NCBI RefSeq assembly: GCF_001640805.2
Contig: NC_066836.1
Coordinates: forward strand, 1,697,798 to 1,761,797
Reading direction: 5' to 3'
Source: Lates calcarifer
Taxonomy: Eukaryota > Chordata > Actinopteri > Centropomidae
DNA: 64,000 nt
The position numbers were made by a program, and so were the translations under genes. A model generated the notes under the pieces. It saw nothing but the letters and a program-made list of their open reading frames with translations. It made no database searches and was not told where the DNA came from. Numbering within the stretch: the first letter of the stretch is position 1; each line of letters starts with the position of its first letter. Shown here piece by piece: positions 41,201 to 51,600 of the stretch.

Positions 41201-44200
41201 ATTAGCATGTTAGCATGTTAGCACTTCCTGTTCCCTCGTCCCAGAGTCAGTGTGTTTCTGGTTAAATGTCTGAAATAAGGTCTGTGGTTTTACCACAAGC
41301 TCAAGACATTTTCAGGTTTTATTCTCGGACATAAAATGGGTCAGTAAATCCCCCACTCCTGATGTTTGAAGCTTTTACGTGTCTTAAAAAAGGCGGTTGC
41401 TAACGAGTGTCTAAATGAGACTACAGAGGTTGTCGGGGACGTTAACATGAAAACCCATCTACTCACCAGTCCACCTTTACAGCCTCGTTCTTATCTTAAT
41501 GGTGCAGTTTGATTTAATGTAATAGTTAACACTTTTTAAACGCACACAAAGCTGGGTCGCTCAGAAATCAGACGACACCTTTTTTCTTTGTCTGTGAGCA
41601 TCTCGATTAAATTACCTAAACTAATTAAGATATTTACATGGTTGTATCAGTCCATGTGTTAAACTTTCCTTTCATCCAGCTGCTTTGCTGTCACTGTTTT
41701 CTCCTGCACGTTTACTTATATAAAACCAACCTGATCCACATGACTTTATAGAAATCAGATTCCTGCAGAAAGCTCCAGTATTCTGACCTTTAATCTTACT
41801 TGTTCCAGGTCAACAGCCTCTAACACCTGCAACAACTCCATCATCATCATCTTCAATCCGAACCATCGGCAAGACAACACAAGGAAGACGAGTCACCTCC
41901 ATCAAACCACGATTAGAGATCAACACATCAACAACATCAACAACATCAACAACAACAACATTCACCACGACTGAGGCTGAATCTGAGGAGGAGGAGCAGG
42001 AAATAACGACAACAGACAAACCTCCGTGTGAGGAAGGAGAAGTGGTCGACAGCTCGCAGGAGAAAGATGGTAGAGTCCAAAAACCTGTGGTTAGAAGCAG
42101 CATGTGTTTTTCTGTCTTACTTTCTCCTGAACTCCTCGTGAATTCATCTTCTGCCTCTTCTCATCCGGCCTCTTTGTTCTTCATTGACCTGCTGGGTTAA
42201 ATAAAATGAATAAATTAAGCTGTTTTCTCTCAGGAGTTCAATAAAGTTAATTATATTTAAAAGGGTTATAGAAGTTAAATGAAGTAATCTATTACCTCTA
42301 ATGACAGCCAGAAGAAACACTGGCCCATAACTGACATCAACTATCAATTCATTTTCCCAGTATAAAGGAGTAAACTGGATAACGAGCTCGTATTCCAGCA
42401 CGTTAAGAGCCAGAGAACATCAACTGATTTCATGTTTGTTGTAGGTTAAACAGAGCGGGGAGGGTTTTATTTTTTACAGCAGAGTACAGGTCATGTTGGA
42501 TTTTACTTGGTTAATTGTCTCTGTTTCTGTTTCTGTGTTTTACTCTGAGAAACAGGAAGAACCAGAGAGGAGATGACATATGACCAGGGCAAGTTAGAAT
42601 CCACAATATTTATCACTGAATACTGGAAAAGTAATAAGTTTAGAGCTGAAACAGTCAGTGAGTAGATCAACAGAAAACTAATAACCAGCTATTTTAGTTA
42701 TTGATAAATCTACCAAGTCCATTTTGAGCTGAAATGCCAAAAACCCACTGGTTCAAACCTCAGAAATGTGATTTTTTTTTTCACTAAACTTAACTTAAAC
42801 AAAGACATTTGAATTAGTCAGCCTGGGCTCTCCATGGCTACAGTTCACTATTTACTTGAAACTTGTGATTTACAAGTTACAGAGTGAGTAACATCGCCCT
42901 CCTGTCCCTGGCTCACGTTTTCGTTAATGTGTTGTTGATCTGTTTCAGTGTGGGATGTGGCTCAGAAGAGGGCAGTGCCGTTCTTCGCCTGGTCCCTGCT
43001 GGAGTCTGTCGGACTGACCGACCTACAGCTACAGCCCGACAGCAAAGGTATGACTCCGTTTCCTCCACCTGCCATCTTTAAAATGTCGCTGCAGCCAGTG
43101 AACTGACCTGTGTTTCCCTCTCTGTCCTCCTCCGAGCAGAGTGCAGCCGCTCCTTCACCCTGTACGGCAGCGACGGTCGAGCCCGGCGGGAGATGCCGGC
43201 GCTCGGCGAGATGCTCCACTGTTTGACGGGACGATGTCCTCACGAGTACGAGATGTACGGCTGCTACTGCGGACAGGAGGGCGGCGGGCGGCCTCTGGAC
43301 CAGCTGGACAGGTCGGTCAGCAGCTGCAGGAGGAGGAAGTGACGAATAAAACCTGAGACGAAACAGAAACAGTCAAATTCATCACATACATTTATAACGA
43401 GCCAATATTTAAATGGCTGCCAGTTTCATTTAACAACTCAGTGACTGATCTGACATGGAAACGTCACTAGAAGAAAAGACTTCACCACACAATCTCAAAC
43501 TTTCTTTCTGCATCAGGTGCTGCTTCTTCCATCACTGCTGCCTGAAACAGATCGGCTCGATGGGCTGCAGGTCAGAGAGGAAACTCAACGCTCAGATCTC
43601 CTGTGAGGCCGGGAAACCACGATGTGAGTTCAACTGCAACAGAAACAGAAGCTGAGAAATACATTAGTTTTCTCTACATGATTATTAAAAAAGAGAAAAC
43701 ACATACATGCATAAAAATAAAAGTAAATAGAAACAGGGAGCTACCAGTCCACGTCCCATTTCCATTCTTGATTAGAAAGTCTTGCATACAGAGTTATGAA
43801 GTAAGATATTACTCTAACAGTAACAAATTATTTTGTATATTTTGTAGTAGTTAAAGACGGGTATTTCATGTTTGTTTTTGTTGTTTGTTTTCCTTTTTTA
43901 AAGTCTGTGTCTTGCTGCTCTGTTATTTAATATACTTTGTCGTACAAATTCACTCTGACTCGGACTCAGATTTTCAGAAAAAAAAAACTCTTATTTTGAA
44001 AGAATGCCAGTCTTTGTTTTCTAAGGAGGACTGATTCAGAAGAACCAGGATTAAATTATTCACCCACATGAACAGATCTGTGATCAGCTCCGTCTCCTGT
44101 TCAGGTCAGGGCGTCACCGTGTGCGACAAACTACAGTGCGTCTGCGACAAAACGACGGCCGAGTGCATGGCCGCCGCCCGCTTCAACCACAGTCTGCCGT

Positions 44201-45668
44201 CGCAGCAGTGCAGCGGACCCGGACCCCCCTGTCGCCGGGCCAGCAGACCCCCCAAACCACGGCTTTCCCCTCAGTCCAGCGAGGAGGAGGAGGAGAGTGA
44301 GGAGCTGCCCGGAGGAAACTCTGAGACTCAGGAAGAGAAGAAACCTGGAGGTGAACAGGAGACGACCACAGCTCCTCCACAGCAAGTTCACAACAGGTGA
44401 GGAGAGAACAGAAGAATAACATCAGTAAACTTTAAATTATTGTACAAATATAATTAATGTTACTGTTGTGTTGTCAGGCCTCATTAACACCCAGTGAACT
44501 CTGACAAACTGATGGATCAGATTTAGTTTTTCCTTCTCTCCTAACTCGTTCATCGTCCTCTGACCTCTCAGATTTATCTCCTCCTTCTTCAGCTGATATT
44601 TATTTTAGAGTGGGAAAACAGAAAACAGATCACGAGCCTTTTCCCGTTTTCATTTTGGAACAATGAAATCTGAAAACCAGGAACAACTGTTTACCTCCTC
44701 CTGAATTAAAATCACTTTTTTGCTGTGTAATATTCGCGCTCTGTGTGAAAGTACTCTGAACAAAAACAAACTGAAATACAAATGAATCACATGAATAAAA
44801 CATCCTCACCTTCAGTCAGGTCCCACAGATGCTGGATCAGATCAGGATCTGGGGAGTTTGGACTCTTTGTTGTGATTCTCAACACGTTTCTGAGCAGTTT
44901 TTGTGTTGTGGTGGGAGCGATGTCCTGCTGGATTAATAGTCTGTATTATGGTTTGTGATAAATACAAAAGTTTGCCGCACTATAACTTTTAGTTTTACAC
45001 CTTAACGAAGAAACAGAAACAGTTAAAAGCAAACACATCTGCTTCCTCCTCTCGTACCTTCAGGCTAATGATTAATAAACATGATCACAACACTCAGGCT
45101 GAAGATTCAGACTTTGTTCCTTCTGCAATAAACTTGCTAAATTTTCTCATGTAATTCTACAGAAATGTACATTTTTAACACTTTTGAAATTTTATTTGAA
45201 GCAACTAGTATTTTAGAGCTTGTTTACATCTTATACTGGAGATATTTTAGGTTCTGTTTATGTATTTAATTAATATAATTTTGTATATTAAACTGAACTG
45301 AACTGAATGAACCTGATAAAACATGTTAAACTCAGAAGCTTTTTCCAGGTTTTGTCAGAACTGACTCATGTTAAAAATCCTGTCTGTGCAGTGATGAAAG
45401 CTCTGACCTGAAGGACAAAGACAAGTCAAATCCTCCTGCTGGATCACCTGTCGGCCCGACACGTCCTCCTCCTCCTCCTCCTGCCTCCAGTGAGGAGAGC
45501 AGAGAGCCTCCGACACTCAGTGGGATCCAAAGCCACAACCAGAGGCCGAGTGCAGGTCAGAGCCAAGGGCAGCGACCGGCCGGGAGACTGGAGGTGAAAG
45601 AAGAGGAGGAGGAAGAGGAAGGAGGAGGAGAAGAGGAGGAGGAAGAAGAAGAAGGAAACCAGAAGTGA
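29240..45668 (+). CDS. oc90: oc90 (otoconin-90 / otoconin-1), 22 coding exons
   Basis: Exons: 29240-29282, 29586-29654, 30758-30932, 32001-32107, 32737-32868, 33171-33221, 34282-34347, 35410-35520, 36217-36294, 36538-36627, 37666-37815, 38028-38195, 38711-38845, 39506-39610, 40598-40756, 41809-42069, 42556-42588 (GC donor), 42949-43047, 43140-43311, 43517-43623, 44105-44396 and 45392-45668 (stop TGA 45666-45668). They sum to 2880 nt, or 959 residues, in phase throughout. Oc90 is a secreted matrix protein of otoconia/otoliths that organises calcium carbonate crystals. Order: signal peptide ([14 protein letters not shown]), PLA2-like domain 1 (about residues 38-175), Ser/Thr/Glu linker (about 176-645), PLA2-like domain 2 (about 646-815) and an acidic Pro/Glu tail. 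The human protein is about half this length (recall), the difference lying mainly in the linker. Both active sites lack the catalytic Asp, so a structural rather than enzymatic role is expected. Position next to hhla1 supports orthology. Confidence 0.9.
30030..30230. mobile_element. Partial copy of the 15517-15763 MITE, interrupted by a LINE-tail-like insert
   Basis: The copy shares gtgtgactttcagt, gatactttactgaagtaaaa and ttccagcagctcctgtgttc with the element at 15517-15763. The outer left repeat is missing. At about 30129-30163 the match is broken by aaagggatcaataaagtctg plus (TCTAAG)n, which looks like the 3' end of a LINE. The host element is inside the oc90 intron before exon 3. Confidence 0.6.
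30758..32868 (+). CDS. oc90: oc90 exons 3-5: PLA2-like domain 1
   Basis: Exons 30758-30932, 32001-32107 and 32737-32868. The calcium-loop region reads [18 protein letters not shown] and the active-site helix [10 protein letters not shown]. Compared with secreted PLA2 (CCxxHDxCY), His is kept but the following Asp is Arg, and the calcium loop is altered. The third exon supplies the Cys-rich [18 protein letters not shown], matching the sPLA2 'C-x-CD..A..C' helix. The boundary gt|c between the first two exons was chosen because it alone restores V-C-C. Confidence 0.9.
32221..32636. mobile_element. Probable MITE in oc90 intron 4
   Basis: The ends are imperfect inverted repeats: ggtgctaggtgtaagttttt (32222) and, reverse-complemented from about 32612-32632, ggggctatatctaagttctt. 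The interior is shared in part with 6590-6680. No coding capacity. Confidence 0.45.
33171..42588 (+). CDS. oc90: oc90 exons 6-17: Ser/Thr/Glu-rich linker
   Basis: Twelve consecutive exons (33 to 261 nt) all start and end in phase 1, so any can be skipped or duplicated without a frameshift. They encode about 470 residues alternating Thr/Ser/Pro-rich stretches (candidate O-glycosylation) with Glu blocks, e.g. the E-rich run at about 38131-38166 and EEEEQE at about 41989. Hydrophobic content is low and no domain is visible; an extended, acidic, calcium-binding linker is inferred. Individual small exons, especially 33171-33221 and 42556-42588, are less certain than the rest. Confidence 0.78.
37125..37378. 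mobile_element. MITE-like inverted-repeat element in oc90 intron
   Basis: The left arm 'cttcttttaggtttcttgaa' (37176 on) is matched in inverse orientation by 'ttcaagaaacttaaaagaag' (about 37323-37342). Similarity extends outwards to near 37140 and 37375. The unit begins 'ggttctcagtcatccaggtc', a motif seen in an abundant fish repeat (recall). Confidence 0.55.
39750..40391. mobile_element. Long palindromic (foldback) element, about 640 bp, in oc90 intron
   Basis: The left end acaggtgttaaagtaact, reading inward, is repeated inverted at the right end (agttactttaacgtgtcctg). Matches continue in the same order: cctagcgtagcatagc / gctatgctacgctagg, ttttaccagtgtatg / catacactggaaaaa, ttcaaaatggccgccatgtc / aggcggccattttgaa, and ccacatggtttcaa / ttgaaaccatgtgg. 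The two arms (about 310 bp each) are diverged but colinear. No ORF, so a non-autonomous element. Confidence 0.7.
41134..41489. mobile_element. Mariner-like DNA transposon fragment
   Basis: It starts tacgaggttcgatcaaaaag, resembling mariner terminal repeats (recall). The downstream part includes a 90-bp block identical to 22915-23004. The reading frame is broken and no transposase ORF survives. Confidence 0.45.
42556..42588 (+). CDS. oc90: oc90 putative 33-nt micro-exon with GC donor
   Basis: A pyrimidine-rich tract and acceptor (gagaaacag|gaagaacc) precede 33 in-phase nucleotides encoding (G)[10 protein letters not shown]. They are followed by gg|gcaagt, which fits the AG|GCAAGT consensus of GC-AG introns (with an extra g). 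The exon is phase 1/1, so the model stays in frame with or without it. Confidence 0.45.
42949..44396 (+). CDS. oc90: oc90 exons 18-21: PLA2-like domain 2
   Basis: Exons 42949-43047, 43140-43311, 43517-43623 and 44105-44396. Features in order: [14 protein letters not shown] helix, [28 protein letters not shown] calcium loop with GGG, and [17 protein letters not shown] at the active site. The last exon has [18 protein letters not shown]. The catalytic His is kept but the paired Asp is His, which should abolish calcium-dependent lipase activity; Cys spacing typical of sPLA2 is intact. The last exon then turns into a Glu-rich stretch (about 44278-44345). The donor at 44396, not the GT at 44351, is required by phase. 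Confidence 0.93.
44812..44935 (-). mobile_element. Fragment of a fish DNA-transposon transposase region (minus strand)
   Basis: Reverse-complemented, it reads ccagcaggacatcgctccca ... caacacaaaaactgctcaga ... ccccagatcctgatctgatc ... cagcatctgtgggacct. By recall this is the central part of an abundant Tc1-type transposon in fish. It is a short, decayed relic in the last oc90 intron. Confidence 0.45.
45392..45668 (+). CDS. oc90: oc90 terminal exon: Pro-rich then poly-Glu acidic tail
   Basis: The exon encodes about 91 residues: a Pro run (cct repeats, about 45465-45482), a Ser/Gln/Arg stretch, and a Glu/Gly block from about 45597 to the stop (GAA/GAG repeats). Acidic tails are expected in calcium-carbonate matrix proteins. 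The repeat-encoded Glu tract is likely to vary in length between individuals. Confidence 0.88.
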
Positions 45669-45831
45669 ATATATTGAATATTTTGTTTTTCACAGGCAGC
45701 TTTGGGATTTGAGGAAGTAACTCGTTGTTTGAAGATCATTGTGTTCCCACTAACAGACGTTGTAATTTATAGAAAGAACGTTAAAAATCAAATGTTTACT
45801 TTGATGTTTATGGAGTTACTTTCTTATTTTT

Positions 45832-45837
45832 ATTAAA
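45832..45837 (+). terminator. oc90: Candidate oc90 poly(A) signal (ATTAAA)
   Basis: ATTAAA lies about 165 bp after the oc90 stop, followed within 40 bp by GT/T-rich sequence, which suits cleavage near 45860. Confidence 0.55.
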
Positions 45838-46109
45838 GAGCATGGTCTTCAAGTTTGAGAGCATTCTTTCTTTATTTCATGTTCAGTTTTTGCATTGTTT
45901 TCCATGAAATTGCTGGAGATAAAGCAGGAAACCAGAACAACCAAATGATGTAGAAATTCAGTACTGGTACTGTTTTAACCACATTAAAGTTTGAATTATC
46001 ACAATGTCCTGACTAATATTAATGAAGCACAGTAAATGGACATAATACATTTAAACAAGTGCCGGAATCACATCATAAAGTTGGGTATCCTACCTTCCCC
46101 GTGATGTAT

Positions 46110-46290
46110 TTTTAGACCAATCAGAGGCGGCTGCTAGGCGGGCCAGAATGGACCACCCAATCAGCGTTTTTCTGCCAGGCTGACGTATGTCGTCATCGGC
46201 TGCGACGTGTCTCCCCATTGGTCATGATCTTGTGGGAGGAGCTCAGAGAGGCGGAGAAACAAAGCCGGAAAACGGATTTAAACCAGCGTT
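46110..46290 (+). promoter_or_regulatory. CpG-containing promoter with three CCAAT boxes and CRE-like site
   Basis: CCAAT at 46117 and 46157 and inverted ATTGG at 46217 are spaced 40-60 bp apart, typical of NF-Y promoters. A TGACGTA/CGTCA pair (46181-46195) resembles a CRE. The segment is richer in CpG than its surroundings and is followed by a GC-type donor exon ending at 46421. Direction is inferred from the downstream exons; binding is not demonstrated. Confidence 0.6.
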
Positions 46291-47234
46291 TGAGCTGTTA
46301 CCTCGGTTTGTCAGTACTGTGAGAAAACTGAATCCCTGAAGAAGCCTGGATGTTAAAACAGACTGTGGAGCTGCTTTTTTGTTGAACACGAGTGAAGCTG
46401 GAAGCTGAATACACCGCGAAGGTAAGGCTAATGAGCGTACTAGCTAGCGGCTAGCGTTAGCATTTGCGTTAGCGGCGAGCGTTAGCATTAGCCTTCTGTT
46501 CACTTCCACTTTCACTTTGACTTTATTTCCATTTTCAGTTGTTTATATCGTGCGGGTACGAGTGTGTTTGTGTTTCTGTGACTGTAGCGTCCCTGACGAG
46601 TTGTGGGCACCTTATGGAGGCAGGGTAACTGTTTAGTAGTCTGTTTATCTGATTATCACGTCATTGTGATAATTTACATCTATTTATGTTCAGCTGCTGC
46701 TTTGTCTCTTTGTGGTCGTTCTCACTGCGTCTCTGTAGTTCAAAGTTTGTTTCATTGCGGTAGTTTAGCATCTCAGTGTCATTGCGTTGTGTATGAGTAG
46801 GGAATGAGTGTGTGATGTCTGACACAACCATGGTCTCTGAACTGAGAGTGAAAAGTGAAAGACTCTTTCAGAGTCCACCTGAAGAACACAGCAGTTGTTA
46901 ATATTAGATTATAATGTAAACACTTCAGTTCACTATTGTTGATGTGAGTAGCAGCCATCTTTGATTCTTGTGTCGAGGTTGGTGGGGTTGCTCTGATTTT
47001 CCGGGTTGGAAATCTGACTCCATTCTTTTTACTACATTGCTTTTATCTTTTAGGTCAGTAAAGTTTTAGTTGTAATTATCAAGGCTTTCGTTTTTAGTTT
47101 TCACTGTTGTGTTACCCCATACGGTGTGGGTTTTAGTGGTAAAAAGTTTGCATTACTATTTTGTATTAGTTAATCAGTGTTTCAAGTGTTGTACTTGTGT
47201 TTTCCAGGTCGATTTGTTCAGCTGCTGCAGCTCG

Positions 47235-48220
47235 ATGGAGACACCGATATCACCTTACAGACCAACAGGTATATGTCAGAAATCAGCAATTCTTGTTTAT
47301 GTGCTAGACACACTAGATGACACCGTACAAAACAATGTCAATTCTATAAATAAAATACTGAAGTGAGTTTTTCATAAGACAAGGTAGAGTTTATTTATCC
47401 CAAACAATACAGTACAGAAGATGGTAATAATCACTGAGGTAGATAAAAATCTGTGCAAAAAGTGTTTTAATTCCAGGTTTTGGTCAGAGGGTGATTTTAA
47501 AAATATCTTTACAGTTTATAACAACTAGTTCTACACTTATTTACTTAAAAGTTTTCACATAAGCTCCTGTTAAGACTTTTGTAAATTTGGTTGTTATTCA
47601 TTATATGAAAACAACACAAAACAAAGACATTTTAAATATGTGGTAATAAGAAAAAGGTGAAAATGTGAAATAACGATTCTGTATGTGACCGTCCGTGGTG
47701 GAAGAAATACTCTTTTTATTGAAATATAACAACACAAGTTAAAATCCTGCATTCAAACATTTATTTAACTGATAGTTTTTATTATTGTCGCACAGTTCAC
47801 AGTAACAAACATGACTGCTTCAATGATTAGTTAATTGACACACAATTAATAATCATTTTACTTTTTCCCAAATATTTGTTGTTGGTTCTTCAGGAAGAGG
47901 TGACAGTCAACTGTGGATTTTCTGAAACAGCCCTCCACTGTTTAAATGTTGTAGTTCAGCTGTAATGTTGAATATTTATCTGTGTTTTCATGGTTAAACT
48001 GTTGATGAGGAATAGGTAGTAGTGTATTAATCATTTCCCTTTGTATGTTTCTCTTTGATTTCCTCCAGGTGTCACCACTTCACCCACAACGCCGTCCACA
48101 GTCGCCAAGACATTGTCCATGACTCGCAGAGACGTGCTAAAGTCGGTAGTGACGGAGTTCACTGATTTGACAGCATCGTCCGTGATCAGAGAGATATTGT
48201 CGATGATCACAGAGACGTAG
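47235..48220 (+). CDS. Possible 61-residue peptide (exons 47235-47268 and 48069-48220)
   Basis: Starts METPISPYRPT and splices in phase 1 to GVTTSPTTPSTVAKTL..., ending ILSMITET and TAG at 48218-48220. It has a Ser/Thr/Pro-rich first half and a potentially amphipathic second half with hydrophobic residues about every seven positions. There is no signal peptide or known motif. The heptad pattern also appears in other frames because the DNA has a 21-bp period, so it is weak evidence for coding. Confidence 0.25.
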
Positions 48221-48399
48221 TCCACGATCACAGAGAGTCTTCGTACAATGAAGAAGTTGTTTGAGACCAGGACAGAGGCCTCCAGGTAATTCACCAACAG
48301 ATTTACATCAACTGTCCAACACAGAGCACTGACATTAAATTGTTTATATTCATTATTCAGTGTATCAAAAAAATTAATAACAGAAGTAATCTGCTATAT

Positions 48400-48630
48400 A
48401 AAAATAAAAATAATCTATAGGTAATTTTTATTAATAAAAGCAATGTAAAAGTAATTAGCAATATCAGAGATGTAACAAGATGTAATTGTCAAAGTAATCT
48501 GTTACTAGTTGTACTTTGCAAAAGTAAAATTTGTCTAAATTTCAAAGTAATATGTAATAAGAAAAGTAATATGTGATGATAAAAGTAATCTTAGAGGAAA
48601 CGCTAAAAGTAATCAGTAACATAAAACCAG
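48400..48630. repeat. AT-rich segment with scattered 'aaagtaat' motifs
   Basis: The motif (a)aaagtaat recurs at irregular spacing just before the satellite begins, with one inverted counterpart (attactttt-like). It may be an old transposon end or degenerate tandem DNA. Confidence 0.35.
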
Positions 48631-48682
48631 TGCAGAATGCACTTATCCAAATTGGAAGTAAAAATGTTAGGTTTGATGTGTA

Positions 48683-51600
48683 GGCATCAAAAATGGCCAA
48701 AAAAGTCATGGTATAGTATGGCGTTGAAAAAGTGACAAAAATGTCATAGTATAGTATGGTGTCAAAAACAGTCAAAAAATGTCATAGTATAGTATGGCGT
48801 CCAAAACGGTCAAAATAGTATGGTGTTAAAAAAGTGACAAAAATGTCATAGTATGGCGTCCAAAATGGTCAAAAAATGTCATAGTATAGTATGGTGTTAA
48901 AAAAGTGACAAAAATGTCATAGTATAGTATGGCGTTGAAAAAGTGACAAAAATGTCATAGTATAGTATGGTGTCAAAAACAGTCAAAAAATGTCATAGTA
49001 TAGTATGGCGTCCAAAACGGTCAAAATAGTATGGTGTTAAAAAAGTGACAAAAATGTCATAGTATGGCGTCCAAAATGGTCAAAAAATGTCATAGTATAG
49101 TATGGTGTTAAAAAAGTGACAAAAATGTCATAGTATAGTATGGCGTTAAAAAAGTGACAAAAATGTCATAGTATAGTATGGTGTCAAAAACAGTCAAAAA
49201 ATGTCATAGTATAGTATGGCGTCCAAAACGGTCAAAATAGTATGGTGTTAAAAAAGTGACAAAAATGTCATAGTATGGCGTCCAAAATGGTCAAAAAATG
49301 TCATAGTATAGTATGGCGTTAAAAAAGTGACAAAAATGTCAAAGTATAGTATGGCGTCAAAAACGGTCAAAAAATGTCATAGTATAGTATGGCGTTAAAA
49401 AAGTGACAAAAATGTCAAAGTATAGTATGGCGTCAAAAACGGTCAAAAAATGTCATAGTATAGTATGGCGTTAAAAAAGTGACAAAAATGTCATAGTATA
49501 GTAAGGCATCAAAAAAGTGACAAAAATGTCATAGTATAGTAAGGCGTCAAAAAAGTGACAAAAATGTCATAGTATAGTATGGTGTCCAAAACGGTCAAAA
49601 AATGTCATAGTATAGTAAGGCTTCAAAAAAGTGTCAAAAATGTCATAGTATAGTAAGGCATCAAAAAAGTGTCAAAAATGTCATAGTATAGTATGGCGTC
49701 AAAAAAGTGACAAAAATGTCATAGTATAGTATGGTGTCCAAAACGGTCAAAAAATGTCATAGTATAGTATGGCGTCCAAAACGGTCAAAAAATGTCATAG
49801 TATAGTATGGCGTCAAAAACGGTCAAAAAATGTCATAGTATAGTATGGCATTAAAAAAGTGACAAAAATGTCATAGTATAGTAAGGCATCAAGAAATTGT
49901 CAATAATGTCATAGTATAGTAAGGCGTCAAAAAAGTGACAAAAATGTCATAGTATAGTAAGGTGTCAAAAACGGTCAAAAAATGTCATAGTATGGCATCC
50001 AAAACGGTCAAAATAGTATGGCGTTAAAAAATGACAAAAATGTCATAGTATAGCATGGCGTCCAAAATGGTCAAAAATTGTCATAGTATAATAAGGCGTT
50101 AAAAAAGTGACAAAAATGTCATAGTATAGTATGGCGTCAAAAAAGTGACAAAAATGTCATAGTATGGCGTTAAAAAAGTGACAAAAATGTCAACGTATAG
50201 TAAGGCATCAAGAAAGTGTCAAAAATATCATAGTATAGTATGGCGTCAAAAAAGTGACAAAAATGTCATAGTATAGTATGGCGTTAAAAAAGTGACAAAA
50301 ATGTCATAGTATAGTAAGGCGTCAAAAAAGTGACAAAAATGTCATAGTATAGTATGGCGTCAAAAAAGTGACAAAAATGTCATAGTATAGTAAGGCATCA
50401 AAAAAGTGACAAAAATGTCATAGTATAGTATGGCGTTAAAAAAGTGACAAAAATGTCAAAGTATAGTATGGCGTCAAAAACGGTCAAAAAATGTCATAGT
50501 ACAGTATGGCGTTAAAAAAGTGACAAAAATGTCATAGTATAGTAAGGCATCAAGAAAGTGTCAAAAATATCATAGTATAGTATGGCGTCAAAAAAGTGAC
50601 AAAAATGTCATAGTATAGTAAGGTGTCAAAAACGGTCAAAAAATGTCATAGTATGGCATCCAAAACGGTCAAAATAGTATGGCGTTAAAAAATGACAAAA
50701 ATGTCATAGTATAGCATGGCGTCCAAAATGGTCAAAAATTGTCATAGTATAATAAGGCGTTAAAAAAGTGACAAAAATGTCATAGTATAGTATGGCGTCA
50801 AAAAAGTGACAAAAATGTCATAGTATGGCGTTAAAAAAGTGACAAAAATGTCAAAGTATAGTATGGCGTCAAAAATGGTCAAAAAATGTCATAGTATAGT
50901 ATGGCGTTAAAAAAGTGACAAAAATGTCATAGTATAGTATGGTGTCCAAAACGGTCAAAAAATGTCATAGGATAGTATGGCGTCCTAAACGGTCAAAAAA
51001 TATCATGGTATAGTATGGCGACCAAAACGGTCAAAAAATGTCATAGTATAGTATGGCGTTAAAAAAGTGACAAAAATGTCATAGTATAGTATGGCGTCAA
51101 AAACGGTCAAAAAATGTCATAGTATAGTATGGCGTTAAAAAAGTGACAAAAATGTCATAGTATAGTATGGCGTCAAAAAAGTGACAAAAATGTCATAGTA
51201 TAGTATGGCGTTAAAAAAGTGACAAAAATGTCAAAGTGTAGTATGGCGTCAAAAACAGTCAAAAAATGTCATAGTACAGTATGGCGTTAAAAAAGTGACA
51301 AAAATGTCAACGTATAGTAAGGCATCAAGAAAGTGTCAAAAATATCATAGTATAGTATGGCGTCAAAAAAGTGACAAAAATGTCATAGTATAGTAAGGCG
51401 TCAAAAAAGTGACAAAAATGTCATAGTATAGTATGGCGTCAAAAAAGTGACAAAAATGTCATAGTATAGTAAGGCATCAAAAAAGTGACAAAAATGTCAT
51501 AGTATAGTAAGGCATCAAAAAAGTGACAAAAATGTCATAGTATAGTATGGCGTTAAAAAAGTGACAAAAATGTCAAAGTATAGTATGGCGTCAAAAACGG

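Noticed and set aside
41810..42103. Minus-strand ORF rich in Val/Asp
   Set aside because: Complement of the Thr/Ser-rich oc90 linker exon.
44131..44422. Minus-strand ORFs opposite oc90 exon 21
   Set aside because: The + strand carries the conserved PLA2-like Cys motifs and correct splice phases.
48031..48297. Minus-strand 88-residue ORF as a gene
   Set aside because: Strong acceptor and donor signals bound this segment on the + strand and none fit on the minus strand. The open frame is explained by a 21-bp period, though it is kept as a finding.
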